A DNA stretch of 64,000 bases. Origin: Mycobacterium sp. (GTDB lineage: Bacteria > Actinomycetota > Actinomycetes > Mycobacteriales > Mycobacteriaceae). Position 1 is the stretch's first letter. Every line of letters begins with the position of its first letter. Below are positions 25,933 through 33,748 of the stretch, one piece after another. The stretch covers positions 50,298-114,297 of the forward strand of contig JAOPWC010000192.1 of NCBI GenBank assembly GCA_025965895.1. The letters are read 5' to 3'. The position numbers and the translations under genes were made by a program. The notes beneath the pieces are model-generated. The model did no database searches and was not told the origin of the DNA. It saw nothing but the letters and a program-made list of their open reading frames with translations.

Positions 25933-26478
25933 GTGCCAACTCAGGTCCATACGGCCCGCCTGATCCACACCTCAGACCTCGACAACGAAACGCGGCAGAG
26001 CGCGCATCAGCTCCTCGTCGACGCGTTCGAGGACAAGTTCAATGAGCAAGATTGGGAGCACGCGCTGGGCGGCATGCACGCCCTGGTCTACCGCCACGGC
26101 GTGCTGATCGCCCACGCCGCGGTCGTGCAGCGCCGGCTGGTGTACCGCGGGACGCCGCTGCGGACCGGATATGTCGAAGGGGTCGCGGTCCGCGAGGACT
26201 GGCGGGGCCAGGGGTTGGGCTCCGCGCTGATGAACGGCGCAGAGCAGGTGATCCGCGGCGCGTACCAAATCGGAGCGCTCAGCCCCTCCGAGTCCGCACG
26301 CCAGCTGTACCTCGACCGCGGCTGGCTGCAGTGGCGAGGGCCGACGTCGGTACTTGCCCCGGGGGGGCTCACCCGCACGCCGGAGGACGACAGGTCCGTG
26401 TTCGTCCTACCCGTCGGCGTCGAGCTCGACACGACCGCGGAGCTGGTGTGCGACTGGCGATCTGGCGACGTCTGGTAA
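25933..26478 (+). CDS. aac(2'): Aminoglycoside 2'-N-acetyltransferase AAC(2')-I type
   Basis: A 181-residue GNAT-fold acetyltransferase that is chromosomal in mycobacteria and acetylates the 2'-amino group of aminoglycosides such as gentamicin. It has the family start HTARLIHTSDLDNETR, the acetyl-CoA loop VAVREDWRGQGLGSALMNGAE and the conserved GALSPSESARQLYLDRGWLQWRGP. Its normal role may be acetylation of a cell-wall or small-molecule amine, since it is intrinsic rather than acquired. The start GTG at 25933 follows pxpC by 10 bases. The order fecB2, kip pair, aac(2') repeats the one in M. tuberculosis (Rv0265c to Rv0262c). Confidence 0.92.
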   Translation: MPTQVHTARLIHTSDLDNETRQSAHQLLVDAFEDKFNEQDWEHALGGMHALVYRHGVLIAHAAVVQRRLVYRGTPLRTGYVEGVAVREDWRGQGLGSALMNGAEQVIRGAYQIGALSPSESARQLYLDRGWLQWRGPTSVLAPGGLTRTPEDDRSVFVLPVGVELDTTAELVCDWRSGDVW

Positions 26479-26501
26479 CACACCGGAGTACGTTGGGAAT
26501 C

Positions 26502-27296
26502 GTGACGACCCCAGGCACGTTTCGCCCCTCCCCCGAGATGTTCGACAAGCTGTACCGCGGCGAGCCCGCCTTCGAGGGCGTCCCGCCGCCTGCCGGAATC
26601 CCTTGGGACATAGGGCAAGCGCAGCCGCGGCTGACGGAGCTGGAAGCCCTCGGCGGAATGTCCGGCGAGGTACTCGACGTGGGCTGTGGACTTGGCGACA
26701 ACGCGATCTTCCTTGCGTCACGCGGATATTCGGTCACCGCGCTGGACGGTTCACCCGCCGCGATCGAGCGCGCACGCACCCGCGCGGCGCAGGCCGGTGT
26801 GCAGGTGACCTTCGGTGTCGCCGATGCCACCGATCTCGCCGGCTACGAGGGTCGGTTCGACACCGTTATCGACAGCGCGCTGTATCACTGCCTCGACGAG
26901 GACGGCCGCCGGTCCTATGCCGCCGCCCTGTACCGCGCCACCCGGCCGGGGGCCCGATGGCACCTGTTCTGCTTCTCCGACGGCAACGTCAACGGCGTCA
27001 TCGCGCCGATGGCAGCCGTGCCGGCGGCCGATATCCGCGAAACCTTGACCGCGAACGGATGGCGGATCAACTACCTGGGCCCGACCACCTATCTCGCGAA
27101 CACCAGCGCGCTCGCCGCAAACGCCGACAACCTGCCCGAGCAGATCCGCCGGCAACTCGGGCCGGAAGCGCTGCAGCAAATGCGCGACGTGTCCGAGCGG
27201 TACGCCGCGATCGTCCCACTGCTCGACGACGACCGAGTGCACCTTCCGTTCAACGTCGTGCACGCCGAACGGGTCGACTCACGTCTCACTCGTTAG
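26502..27296 (+). CDS. Class I SAM-dependent methyltransferase
   Basis: A 264-residue methyltransferase. The SAM-binding loop is VLDVGCGLGDNAIFLASRG (about residues 61-79), the acidic strand SVTALDGSPAAIERAR follows, and FDTVIDSALYHCLDEDGR is motif III. The N-terminal region FDKLYRGEPAFEGVPPPAGIPWDIG resembles the tellurite-resistance/thiopurine-methyltransferase group of small-molecule methyltransferases. The substrate is unknown. The GTG at 26502 begins 23 bases after the aac(2') stop, so it may belong to the same transcript. Confidence 0.85.
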   Translation: MTTPGTFRPSPEMFDKLYRGEPAFEGVPPPAGIPWDIGQAQPRLTELEALGGMSGEVLDVGCGLGDNAIFLASRGYSVTALDGSPAAIERARTRAAQAGVQVTFGVADATDLAGYEGRFDTVIDSALYHCLDEDGRRSYAAALYRATRPGARWHLFCFSDGNVNGVIAPMAAVPAADIRETLTANGWRINYLGPTTYLANTSALAANADNLPEQIRRQLGPEALQQMRDVSERYAAIVPLLDDDRVHLPFNVVHAERVDSRLTR

Positions 27297-27764
27297 CGTG
27301 CCGCTCTGCTGAGCCAGTGGTGAACGCCGCGTCGGCGTCGACACCGACCACCCGGAGAAGAGCCGCCACTTTGCGGTCGGCGTGAACCAGCACCCGGAGC
27401 GGCGCATAGCGCAGAGTCTTGCGGTGGTGGTGAAGGTGGCGGTCATGGCGTCCGCCCGGCCTTTCGGTGGTTCGGTCACCGAACTGACTTGGCGCTGAGT
27501 CGATGGTTCGGTGAACGAGCTTTCAAGGCGATGACGATGCGGAGGCACCATCCGCCAGGACCGCGTCTGCTGGGGCTGACCCGGCGAATCTCAGCGCCGG
27601 CCGATCCCGCAGTGTCTGCGTGCCGGCTACCCATGCCGACACGCGAACCTGCCTGGTCAAGGCCCGATCCGTTAAACGTGACCGGTGTCACGCCTTGTTC
27701 ATGATGTGACTAGCATCAGGTGTCGTAACGTGAACGATGACGCCGCGGTGTTGAAGGAGGACCG
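27297..27764. other. 468-bp gap upstream of the sdh1 operon
   Basis: No credible gene is seen; short open frames on both strands lack ribosome sites and domains. The last 110 bases must contain the sdh1 promoter: the sequence there is less GC-rich (CTTGTTCATGATGTGACTAG near 27694-27713), and an excellent ribosome site AAGGAGG lies a few bases before the TTG at 27765. Confidence 0.4.
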
Positions 27765-28067
27765 TTGTCCAGCACAACCGAACTCGCCGAGCTGCACCAC
27801 CTCATCGGTGGCTTGCGGCGGTGCGTCACGTCGATGAGGTCGCGGTATGGGGACATCCCGGCCATGCGGCGCATCGTCAACGACGCGGACCGGCTGCTCA
27901 ACGACGTCGACCGGCTCGACATCGACGCGGCGGAGCTTGACGTCGAGCGAGGCGGAGCCCACCAACACACCGGGGAGAAGATTCCCGTCCCGGATACTCA
28001 GTACGACACCGACTTCTGGCGCGATGTCGACGACGAGGGCGTCGGCGGCCAGTGCGGTAGCCGATGA
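27765..28067 (+). CDS. Small conserved protein heading the sdh1 operon
   Basis: A 100-residue soluble protein. The first two-thirds are helical with leucine-rich heptads (LAELHHLIGGLRRCVTSMRS, IVNDADRLLNDVDRLDID), and the tail is acidic and ends in DFWRDVDDEG. It corresponds in place and size to Rv0250c, found at the head of the mycobacterial Sdh1 operon; I know of no function. The TTG start at 27765 is supported by a perfect AAGGAGG Shine-Dalgarno. It overlaps the membrane-anchor gene by four bases (ATGA), so it is clearly part of the operon. It may be an assembly or accessory factor; that is inference from position only. Confidence 0.88.
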   Translation: MSSTTELAELHHLIGGLRRCVTSMRSRYGDIPAMRRIVNDADRLLNDVDRLDIDAAELDVERGGAHQHTGEKIPVPDTQYDTDFWRDVDDEGVGGQCGSR

Positions 28068-28885
28068 GCGCGCCCACGAGGCAGCGCTCAGGTACCGGCG
28101 TCTTCTCGCCCACGCGCGCCGAACTGCCGCAGCGCACGCTGCGAACCGATCTGTGGTGGTGGCCGAACCTGCTGACCGACCTCGGCCTGGCCGCCTTCGT
28201 CATCTACGCGACAGTGCGCGCTTTCTGGGGCAGCGCCTACTGGGTGCCGCAGTACCACTATCTGACCCCGTTCTACTCGCCCTGCGTCAGCGCGTCCTGC
28301 GCACCGGGCTCCAACCACCTCGGCGTGTGGTTCGGGCACTTCCCGGCCTGGATCCCGATGGCCGTCATCTCGCTGCCCTTCCTGCTGGCGTTCCGGCTGA
28401 CCTGCTACTACTACCGCAAGGCCTACTACCGGTCGGTCTGGCAGTCCCCCCCCGGTTGCGCAGTGGCAGAATCACATTCGCGCTACACCGGTGAAACCCG
28501 TCTGCCCCTGATCATCCAGAACGTGCACCGCTACTTCTTTTATGCCGCGGTGGCCATCTCGCTGATCAACAGCTACGACGCAATCATGGCGTTTCATTCA
28601 CCGTCGGGCTTCGGGTTCGGGCTGGGCAACGTCATTCTCATCGTCAACGTGGTGCTGCTGTGGGTGTACACGCTGTCCTGCCATTCATGCAGGCACGTCA
28701 CCGGCGGTCGGCTCAAGCACTTCTCGAAGCACCCAATCCGCTACTGGATGTGGACTCAGATCAGCAAGCTGAACACCCGGCACATGCTGTACGCGTGGAT
28801 CACCCTCGGCACGCTGGTGCTCACCGACTTCTACGTCATGCTGGTTGCCAGCGGCACCATCTCAGACCTGAGATTCGTCGGCTAG
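28064..28885 (+). CDS. Succinate dehydrogenase Sdh1 membrane anchor subunit
   Basis: A 273-residue integral membrane protein with about five spans that anchors the Sdh1 complex and should carry haem and the quinone site. Candidate haem-ligand His residues are in IIQNVHRYFFYAAV, TLSCHSCRHVTGG and NTRHMLYAWITLG. A periplasmic loop has two Cys (YSPCVSASCAPGSN). It combines the roles of SdhC and SdhD in one chain, as in Rv0249c. It sits between the small first gene (four-base overlap) and sdhA (43-base gap). Confidence 0.88.
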   Translation: MSAPTRQRSGTGVFSPTRAELPQRTLRTDLWWWPNLLTDLGLAAFVIYATVRAFWGSAYWVPQYHYLTPFYSPCVSASCAPGSNHLGVWFGHFPAWIPMAVISLPFLLAFRLTCYYYRKAYYRSVWQSPPGCAVAESHSRYTGETRLPLIIQNVHRYFFYAAVAISLINSYDAIMAFHSPSGFGFGLGNVILIVNVVLLWVYTLSCHSCRHVTGGRLKHFSKHPIRYWMWTQISKLNTRHMLYAWITLGTLVLTDFYVMLVASGTISDLRFVG

Positions 28886-28928
28886 CAACAATTCCCGTTA
28901 TCTAGGCAGAAAATTCAAGCGAGGTTTC

Positions 28929-30845
28929 ATGGTTGAGGTCGAGCGGCATCAGTACGACGTCGTCGTCATCGGTGCCGGCGGCTCAGGTTTGCGCGCGGTC
29001 ATCGAGGCCCGGGAGCGCGGCCTGAAGGTGGCTGTGGTATGCAAGTCGCTGTTCGGCAAGGCGCACACCGTGATGGCAGAAGGCGGCTGTGCGGCCGCGA
29101 TGGGAAACGCCAACCCCAAGGACAACTGGAAGGTCCACTTCGCCGACACGATGCGCGGCGGCAAGTTCCTGAACAACTGGCGGATGGCCGAGTTGCACGC
29201 CAAAGAGGCGCCCGACCGGGTGTGGGAACTCGAAACGTACGGCGCGCTGTTCGACCGGACCAAGGACGGGCGCATCAGCCAGCGCAACTTCGGCGGTCAC
29301 ACCTACGCACGGCTCGCCCACGTCGGCGACCGCACCGGCCTGGAGATCATCCGCACCATGCAACAGAAGATCGTCTCGCTGCAGCAGGAGGACTACGCCG
29401 AACTCGGCGACTACGAGGCGCGCATCAAGGTGTACTCCGAGTGCACGGTCACCGACCTGCTCAAAGACGGCGACCGGATCGCCGGAGCGTTCGGTTACTG
29501 GCGGGAAAGCGGCCGGTTCATCCTGTTCGACGCACCCGCGATCGTGCTGGCGACCGGCGGCATCGGCAAGTCCTACAAGGTGACCTCGAACTCGTGGGAA
29601 TACACCGGTGACGGGCACGCGCTCGCGCTGCGGGCCGGTGCGACGCTGATCAACATGGAGTTCGTCCAGTTCCATCCCACCGGCATGGTGTGGCCGCCGA
29701 GCGTGAAAGGCATCCTCGTCACCGAGGGCGTGCGCGGCGACGGCGGGGTGCTGAAGAACTCCGACGGCGAGCGGTTCATGTTCTCCTACATCCCGCCGGT
29801 GTTCAAAGGCCAGTATGCCGAGACCGAACAAGAAGCCGACCAGTGGCTGAAGGACAACGACTCGGCGCGGCGCACACCGGATCTGTTGCCCCGCGACGAG
29901 GTCGCTCGGGCCATCAACTCGGAGGTCAAGGCCGGCCGCAACTCGCCACACGGCGGGGTTTTCCTCGACATCGCCTCGCGGCTTCCGTCCGAGGAGATCA
30001 AGCGCCGGCTGCCGTCGATGTATCACCAGTTCATGGAGCTGGCCGAGGTCGACATCACCACGGAGGCGATGGAGGTCGGGCCGACCTGCCACTACGTGAT
30101 GGGCGGCATCGAGGTCGACCCGGACACCGGGGCGGCCACGGTACCGGGGCTGTTCGCCGCCGGTGAGTGCTCGGGTGGCATGCACGGCTCCAACCGGCTG
30201 GGCGGAAACTCGCTGTCGGACCTGCTGGTGTTCGGTCGGCGTGCCGGGCTCGGTGCCGCGGACTACGTGCGCGCGCTCAAGCAGCGGCCCTCGGTGTCCG
30301 ACGACACGGTCAACGCCGCCGCGAAGCTGGCGTTGGCGCCGTTCGAGGGGCCGTCCAACGGTGCCGGGCCGGAGAATCCATACACCCTGCAGCTGGACCT
30401 GCAGGACACGATGAACGAGCTGGTCGGCATCATCCGCAAGGCCGAAGAGATCACCGAGGCGCTGCGCAAGCTGGACGAGCTGCGCGAGCGGTTCAAGAAC
30501 CTTCAGGTGGAGGGGCACCGGCAGTTCAACCCCGGCTGGCACCTGGCGATCGATCTGCGCAACATGCTGCTGGTCAGCGAATGCGTCGCAAAGGCGGCGC
30601 TGGAGCGCACCGAGAGCCGCGGCGGCCACACCCGCGACGACCATCCGGCAATGGATCCCGACTGGCGCAATACGCTGCTGCTGTGCCGGGCCGAGGGCGG
30701 CGACACCGTGGTGCCGGACATCAGCGTCACACGGGAGCCGCAGGTCCCGCTGCGGCCCGACCTGCTGGAGTTGTTCGAGATCTCCGAGCTAGAGAAGTAC
30801 TTCACCGACGAAGAGCTGGCCGACCACCCGGGACGGAGAACGTAG
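28929..30845 (+). CDS. sdhA: Succinate dehydrogenase flavoprotein subunit (Sdh1)
   Basis: A 638-residue flavoprotein that oxidises succinate to fumarate and passes electrons through SdhB to menaquinone. The FAD fold opens VVVIGAGGSGLRAVIEARER. The covalent FAD His is H46 in KAHTVMAEGGCAAAMGN. The active site contains FHPTGMVWP, TEGVRGDGG and HGSNRLGGNSLSDLLVFGRR. The mycobacterial Sdh1 type (Rv0248c) differs from Sdh2 by this operon layout and a single anchor. The end overlaps nothing; sdhB begins three bases later. Confidence 0.94.
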   Translation: MVEVERHQYDVVVIGAGGSGLRAVIEARERGLKVAVVCKSLFGKAHTVMAEGGCAAAMGNANPKDNWKVHFADTMRGGKFLNNWRMAELHAKEAPDRVWELETYGALFDRTKDGRISQRNFGGHTYARLAHVGDRTGLEIIRTMQQKIVSLQQEDYAELGDYEARIKVYSECTVTDLLKDGDRIAGAFGYWRESGRFILFDAPAIVLATGGIGKSYKVTSNSWEYTGDGHALALRAGATLINMEFVQFHPTGMVWPPSVKGILVTEGVRGDGGVLKNSDGERFMFSYIPPVFKGQYAETEQEADQWLKDNDSARRTPDLLPRDEVARAINSEVKAGRNSPHGGVFLDIASRLPSEEIKRRLPSMYHQFMELAEVDITTEAMEVGPTCHYVMGGIEVDPDTGAATVPGLFAAGECSGGMHGSNRLGGNSLSDLLVFGRRAGLGAADYVRALKQRPSVSDDTVNAAAKLALAPFEGPSNGAGPENPYTLQLDLQDTMNELVGIIRKAEEITEALRKLDELRERFKNLQVEGHRQFNPGWHLAIDLRNMLLVSECVAKAALERTESRGGHTRDDHPAMDPDWRNTLLLCRAEGGDTVVPDISVTREPQVPLRPDLLELFEISELEKYFTDEELADHPGRRT

Positions 30846-30847
30846 AT

Positions 30848-31600
30848 ATGGCGTATAACGCGAGCCTGCGGATCTGGCGTGGTGACGAGGCCAGCGGTGA
30901 GCTTCAGGACTACACCGTGCAGGTCAACGAGGGCGAGGTGGTGCTCGACATCATCCACCGGTTGCAGCAGACCCAGACGCCCGATCTGGCGGTGCGGTGG
31001 AACTGCAAGGCCGGCAAGTGCGGCTCCTGTTCGGCGGAGATCAACGGCCGGCCCAAGCTGATGTGCATGACCCGGATGTCGACGTTCGACCCGACCGAGG
31101 TCATTACCGTGACGCCGCTGCGGACCTTTCCGGTGATCCGCGACCTGGTCACAGATGTGTCGTTCAACTACGAAAAGGCCAGGGAGATACCGTCGTTCAC
31201 CCCGCCAAAGGACCTGCAGCCCGGCGAGTACAGGATGATGCAGGAGGACGTGAACCGGTCACAGGAGTTCCGCAAGTGCATCGAGTGCTTCCTGTGCCAG
31301 AACACCTGCCACGTGGTGCGTGATCACGAGGAGAACAAGAAGGCGTTCGCCGGTCCTCGGTACCTGATGCGTCAGACCGAACTGGACATGCATCCGCTGG
31401 ACACGCTCGACCGTCGTGCCGTGCAGGCACAGGAGGAGAACGGGCTGGGCTTCTGCAACATCACCAAGTGCTGCACGGAGGTGTGCCCCGAGCACATCAA
31501 GATCACCGACAACGCGCTGATTCCGCTCAAAGAGCGCGCGGTGGACGGCAAGTACGACCCGGTGGTGTGGCTGGGAAATAAGCTCTTCCGGCGAGGGTGA
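30848..31600 (+). CDS. sdhB: Succinate dehydrogenase iron-sulfur subunit (Sdh1)
   Basis: A 250-residue electron-transfer subunit with three clusters. The [2Fe-2S] ligands are C53, C58, C61 and C73 in WNCKAGKCGSCSAE and LMCM. The [4Fe-4S] and [3Fe-4S] ligands come from CIECFLCQNTCH and FCNITKCCTEVCPEHIK. It links the FAD in SdhA to the quinone in the membrane anchor. It starts three bases after sdhA and ends the operon core (Rv0247c equivalent). The start ATG at 30848 gives the usual N-terminus; a longer open frame runs antiparallel through sdhA and is not coding. Confidence 0.94.
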   Translation: MAYNASLRIWRGDEASGELQDYTVQVNEGEVVLDIIHRLQQTQTPDLAVRWNCKAGKCGSCSAEINGRPKLMCMTRMSTFDPTEVITVTPLRTFPVIRDLVTDVSFNYEKAREIPSFTPPKDLQPGEYRMMQEDVNRSQEFRKCIECFLCQNTCHVVRDHEENKKAFAGPRYLMRQTELDMHPLDTLDRRAVQAQEENGLGFCNITKCCTEVCPEHIKITDNALIPLKERAVDGKYDPVVWLGNKLFRRG

Positions 31601-31663
31601 CGAGCCGGGCGCTCTCGCGGGTAGTCTTCATGCAGCGGCCAATCAACGACGAAAGGCAGCCGT

Positions 31664-31825
31664 ATGAACATGCGAGAGCCCCGTAGCATCAACGACATTC
31701 GCAACGCGATCCGTGAGCTGAGCGTGCGCGCCGAGCTGGCGCGTAAAGAAGGTCGGCCGGCCGACGCCGAGGAACTCGAGCAGCGCGTTCAGGGTTATCG
31801 CGAGGAACTCGCCGCGCGTCCGTGA
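31664..31825 (+). CDS. 53-residue helical small protein after sdhB
   Basis: A very small gene, beginning MNMREPRSINDIRNAIREL and ending EELEQRVQGYREELAARP. The composition is that of two short amphipathic helices rich in Glu, Arg and Leu, likely a coiled hairpin. A purine-rich GAAAGG lies 7 bases before the ATG. It follows sdhB by 63 bases on the same strand, so it may be carried on the sdh transcript. It uses the codons of its neighbours. I recognise no family; a role with the sdh complex is only a guess from place. Confidence 0.7.
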   Translation: MNMREPRSINDIRNAIRELSVRAELARKEGRPADAEELEQRVQGYREELAARP

Positions 31826-31847
31826 CGGCCAGGTAGCGGCGCCGGGC

Positions 31848-32333
31848 TCACGCGCCTAGCCGACGAAATGTGCTGCGGTGAAAGACAATCGGCGGTACAT
31901 CGGCATGCACGGTGATGTCGCTGACCCGCAGGATGACGATGGTGTGATCCCCTGCGGCGACCACTTGTTCGATGGCGCTTTCCAGCCAGACGCTGGTGCC
32001 CGCGACGAATACCGCACCGGACTCGCGCGAAACCGTCTCAAGACCCGCGAACCGGTCGCCGGTCTTGGCCGCCAACGCGCGAGCGGCGTCGTCATGGGCT
32101 TCGCCGAGCACGCTGATGCCCAGGTAGGGCAGATCCTTCAGCTTCGGCCACGTCTCAGAGGTGTTCTGCACACAGAACGACACCAGCGGCGGGTCGAGCG
32201 ACACAGGAACAAAGGTGCTGGCCGCCAGCCCCACTCGGGTGCCGCCCACCTCCGCGGCGATCGCGATGACGCCGGAGGGGAAATGCCCGAACGCTTCCCG
32301 CAGTGTGGTGGGGCTCAGATCGATGTGGCTCAT
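31848..32333 (-). CDS. Flavin reductase-like domain oxidoreductase
   Basis: A 161-residue FMN-binding split-barrel protein of the flavin reductase-like family. It shows the opening LREAFGHFPSGVIAIAAEVG, GLAASTFVPVSLDPPLVSFC and the end PPIVFHRSTFRRL, the usual layout of reductase partners of two-component monooxygenases. The ATG at 32333 has GGAG four bases in front; the frame opens five codons earlier. It corresponds to Rv0245 in M. tuberculosis by place. Its monooxygenase partner is not evident. It is convergent with the small gene after sdhB. Confidence 0.88.
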   Translation of the reverse strand: MSHIDLSPTTLREAFGHFPSGVIAIAAEVGGTRVGLAASTFVPVSLDPPLVSFCVQNTSETWPKLKDLPYLGISVLGEAHDDAARALAAKTGDRFAGLETVSRESGAVFVAGTSVWLESAIEQVVAAGDHTIVILRVSDITVHADVPPIVFHRSTFRRLGA

Positions 32334-32426
32334 CGACTCCATCTTCACACGTATCTCTCGGCCGCGGCGAGACCCTTCCCACCTGCAGAAACTGCGGGGA
32401 GATCGGCGGATTTCGTCTGCGTGATA

Positions 32427-33509
32427 TCAGTCGGCCCAGCGCTGCGCTTCGACCTCGGCCGGCAGCGGCGGGTGCAACGGCACCTCGAGGCCGTCGTAGA
32501 TTCCCGGCTTCTGGGTGGCCAGCCAGTCGATGGCGCCGAGTAGGCGGTTTGCGGCGGTCGTGTTGCCGCCGTCGGCACGGGTTCCGCCGGCGACATCGGC
32601 GCGGCTGACGAGGGTCAACTGCGGGTCGCCGTCGACGATCACCCGGTGGTCACCGACACCCTGGTCGGGTTGCGGCCAGTCAGGAGCGCAGGACGGGTGG
32701 ATACGGGTGATGTGGTCGATGACGATCCGCTCTTGTCCGCCGGACTTCCCGATGACCTTGAGCCAGAAGGCGCCGTGCGTGCCCTTCTCGAAGGGGCCCA
32801 TCACGGTGTCGACCGATTCGGTCAGCGGACGCCGTTGCACCTCCTCGGTGATTTCGTCGATCTCGAGGCCAAGGCCGCGCCCGATGAGACGGATGTTGCC
32901 GCCCCACACCATCGTCGGGACGGACGGCAGCAACATCATGGGCACCTCGTCCATCGACCCCCCGAACCCGCACAGCACCTTCACCGCGTGGGGCTGGTTG
33001 TAGGTCGAGTAGTCGAAGATCTCCTGGCAGCGGATGGACCGGATCCGGGTGCACAGCCCTGCGGCGATGACGGCAAGGGCGTCATTGCCCCAGCCGGGGT
33101 CGACGCCGCTGACGAGCAACGTGGAGCCGCCTTCCTCGGCGGCCTTGGTGAGGCGCTCGACCCACTCCGGCGGTGCAGAGCGGGGGTCGTACAGCGAGTA
33201 CAGGGACGGCGTGACCACATGCTTGCCAGCGCGCAGGCATCGCAAGATGTCTTTGATGGCTTCCTCGGGACGGATGTCGCCCGAGGCCATGTAGGCAACG
33301 GCATCACAGCCGGCCAGGGCCGCGTCGACGTCGGTGGTGGCCGCGACGCCCGTCGGTTCGTCGAGCCCCCCGAACGCCGCGGCATCCCTTCCGGCTTTGT
33401 CCGGCGATGACGTGATGACGCCGGACAGCTTCAACCCCGGAAACGCCGCCGCAGACCGGATCGCCGTCGCCCCCATATTTCCTGTTCCCCATACCGCGAC
33501 ACGAAGCAC
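32427..33509 (-). CDS. NAD(P)-binding dihydrodipicolinate reductase-like protein
   Basis: A 360-residue protein with an N-terminal Rossmann domain (VAVWGTGNMGATAIRSAAAF) of the dihydrodipicolinate-reductase N-terminal/amine-dehydrogenase group. This includes 2,4-diaminopentanoate dehydrogenase. The C-terminal half, with HWPFEKGTHGAFWLK-like region (here GPFEKGTHGAFWLKVIG) and RIVIDHITRIHP, is shared by many mycobacterial proteins of unknown substrate. The GTG at 33509 gives the expected start one residue before the Rossmann strand. It is divergent from fadE5 with a 240-base shared regulatory region. Confidence 0.82.
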   Translation of the reverse strand: MLRVAVWGTGNMGATAIRSAAAFPGLKLSGVITSSPDKAGRDAAAFGGLDEPTGVAATTDVDAALAGCDAVAYMASGDIRPEEAIKDILRCLRAGKHVVTPSLYSLYDPRSAPPEWVERLTKAAEEGGSTLLVSGVDPGWGNDALAVIAAGLCTRIRSIRCQEIFDYSTYNQPHAVKVLCGFGGSMDEVPMMLLPSVPTMVWGGNIRLIGRGLGLEIDEITEEVQRRPLTESVDTVMGPFEKGTHGAFWLKVIGKSGGQERIVIDHITRIHPSCAPDWPQPDQGVGDHRVIVDGDPQLTLVSRADVAGGTRADGGNTTAANRLLGAIDWLATQKPGIYDGLEVPLHPPLPAEVEAQRWAD

Positions 33510-33599
33510 CAGGACACCCTATCCGGGGGGTTCGTGATGAACCTCACAGAGCAGCAAACATGCAGCTCAGACAGCTGTCAACTGCGCTTTTAGCTTCCC

Positions 33600-33748
33600 G
33601 GCCAACCACTGGGTTACTTAGCTTCTGGAAATTGCTCACAGTCGCTTTGTGTTGAAGTTACTGAACGGTATAGTTCGGGCCAGTTACTGGTGGGTAACTT
33701 AGCAGCTAAGTACCCAACCGCAAGTGGCATTCTCGACGAGGAGGAAAC
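33600..33748 (+). promoter_or_regulatory. fadE5 promoter region with inverted repeats
   Basis: The gap before fadE5 is AT-richer than its surroundings. A likely -10 is TATAGT (33669-33674) with a weak -35 TTTGTG 17 bases before. Two 14-base elements resemble the TTACTC-NN-GAGTAA operator found before fadA2/fabG4 and the TetR gene: TTACTGGTGGGTAA (33684-33697) and the poorer TTACTGAACGGTAT (33658-33671), which overlaps the -10. Beside them ACTTAG-CAG-CTAAGT (33697-33711) forms a strong inverted repeat, extended by GGGT/ACCC with one bulged base. The ribosome site GAGGAGGAA is next to the ATG. Confidence 0.55.

Noticed and set aside
28983..30644. 553-codon minus-strand frame through sdhA
   Set aside because: Antisense shadow: sdhA is strongly conserved in the plus frame, and the minus frame is His/Arg/Val-rich without domains.
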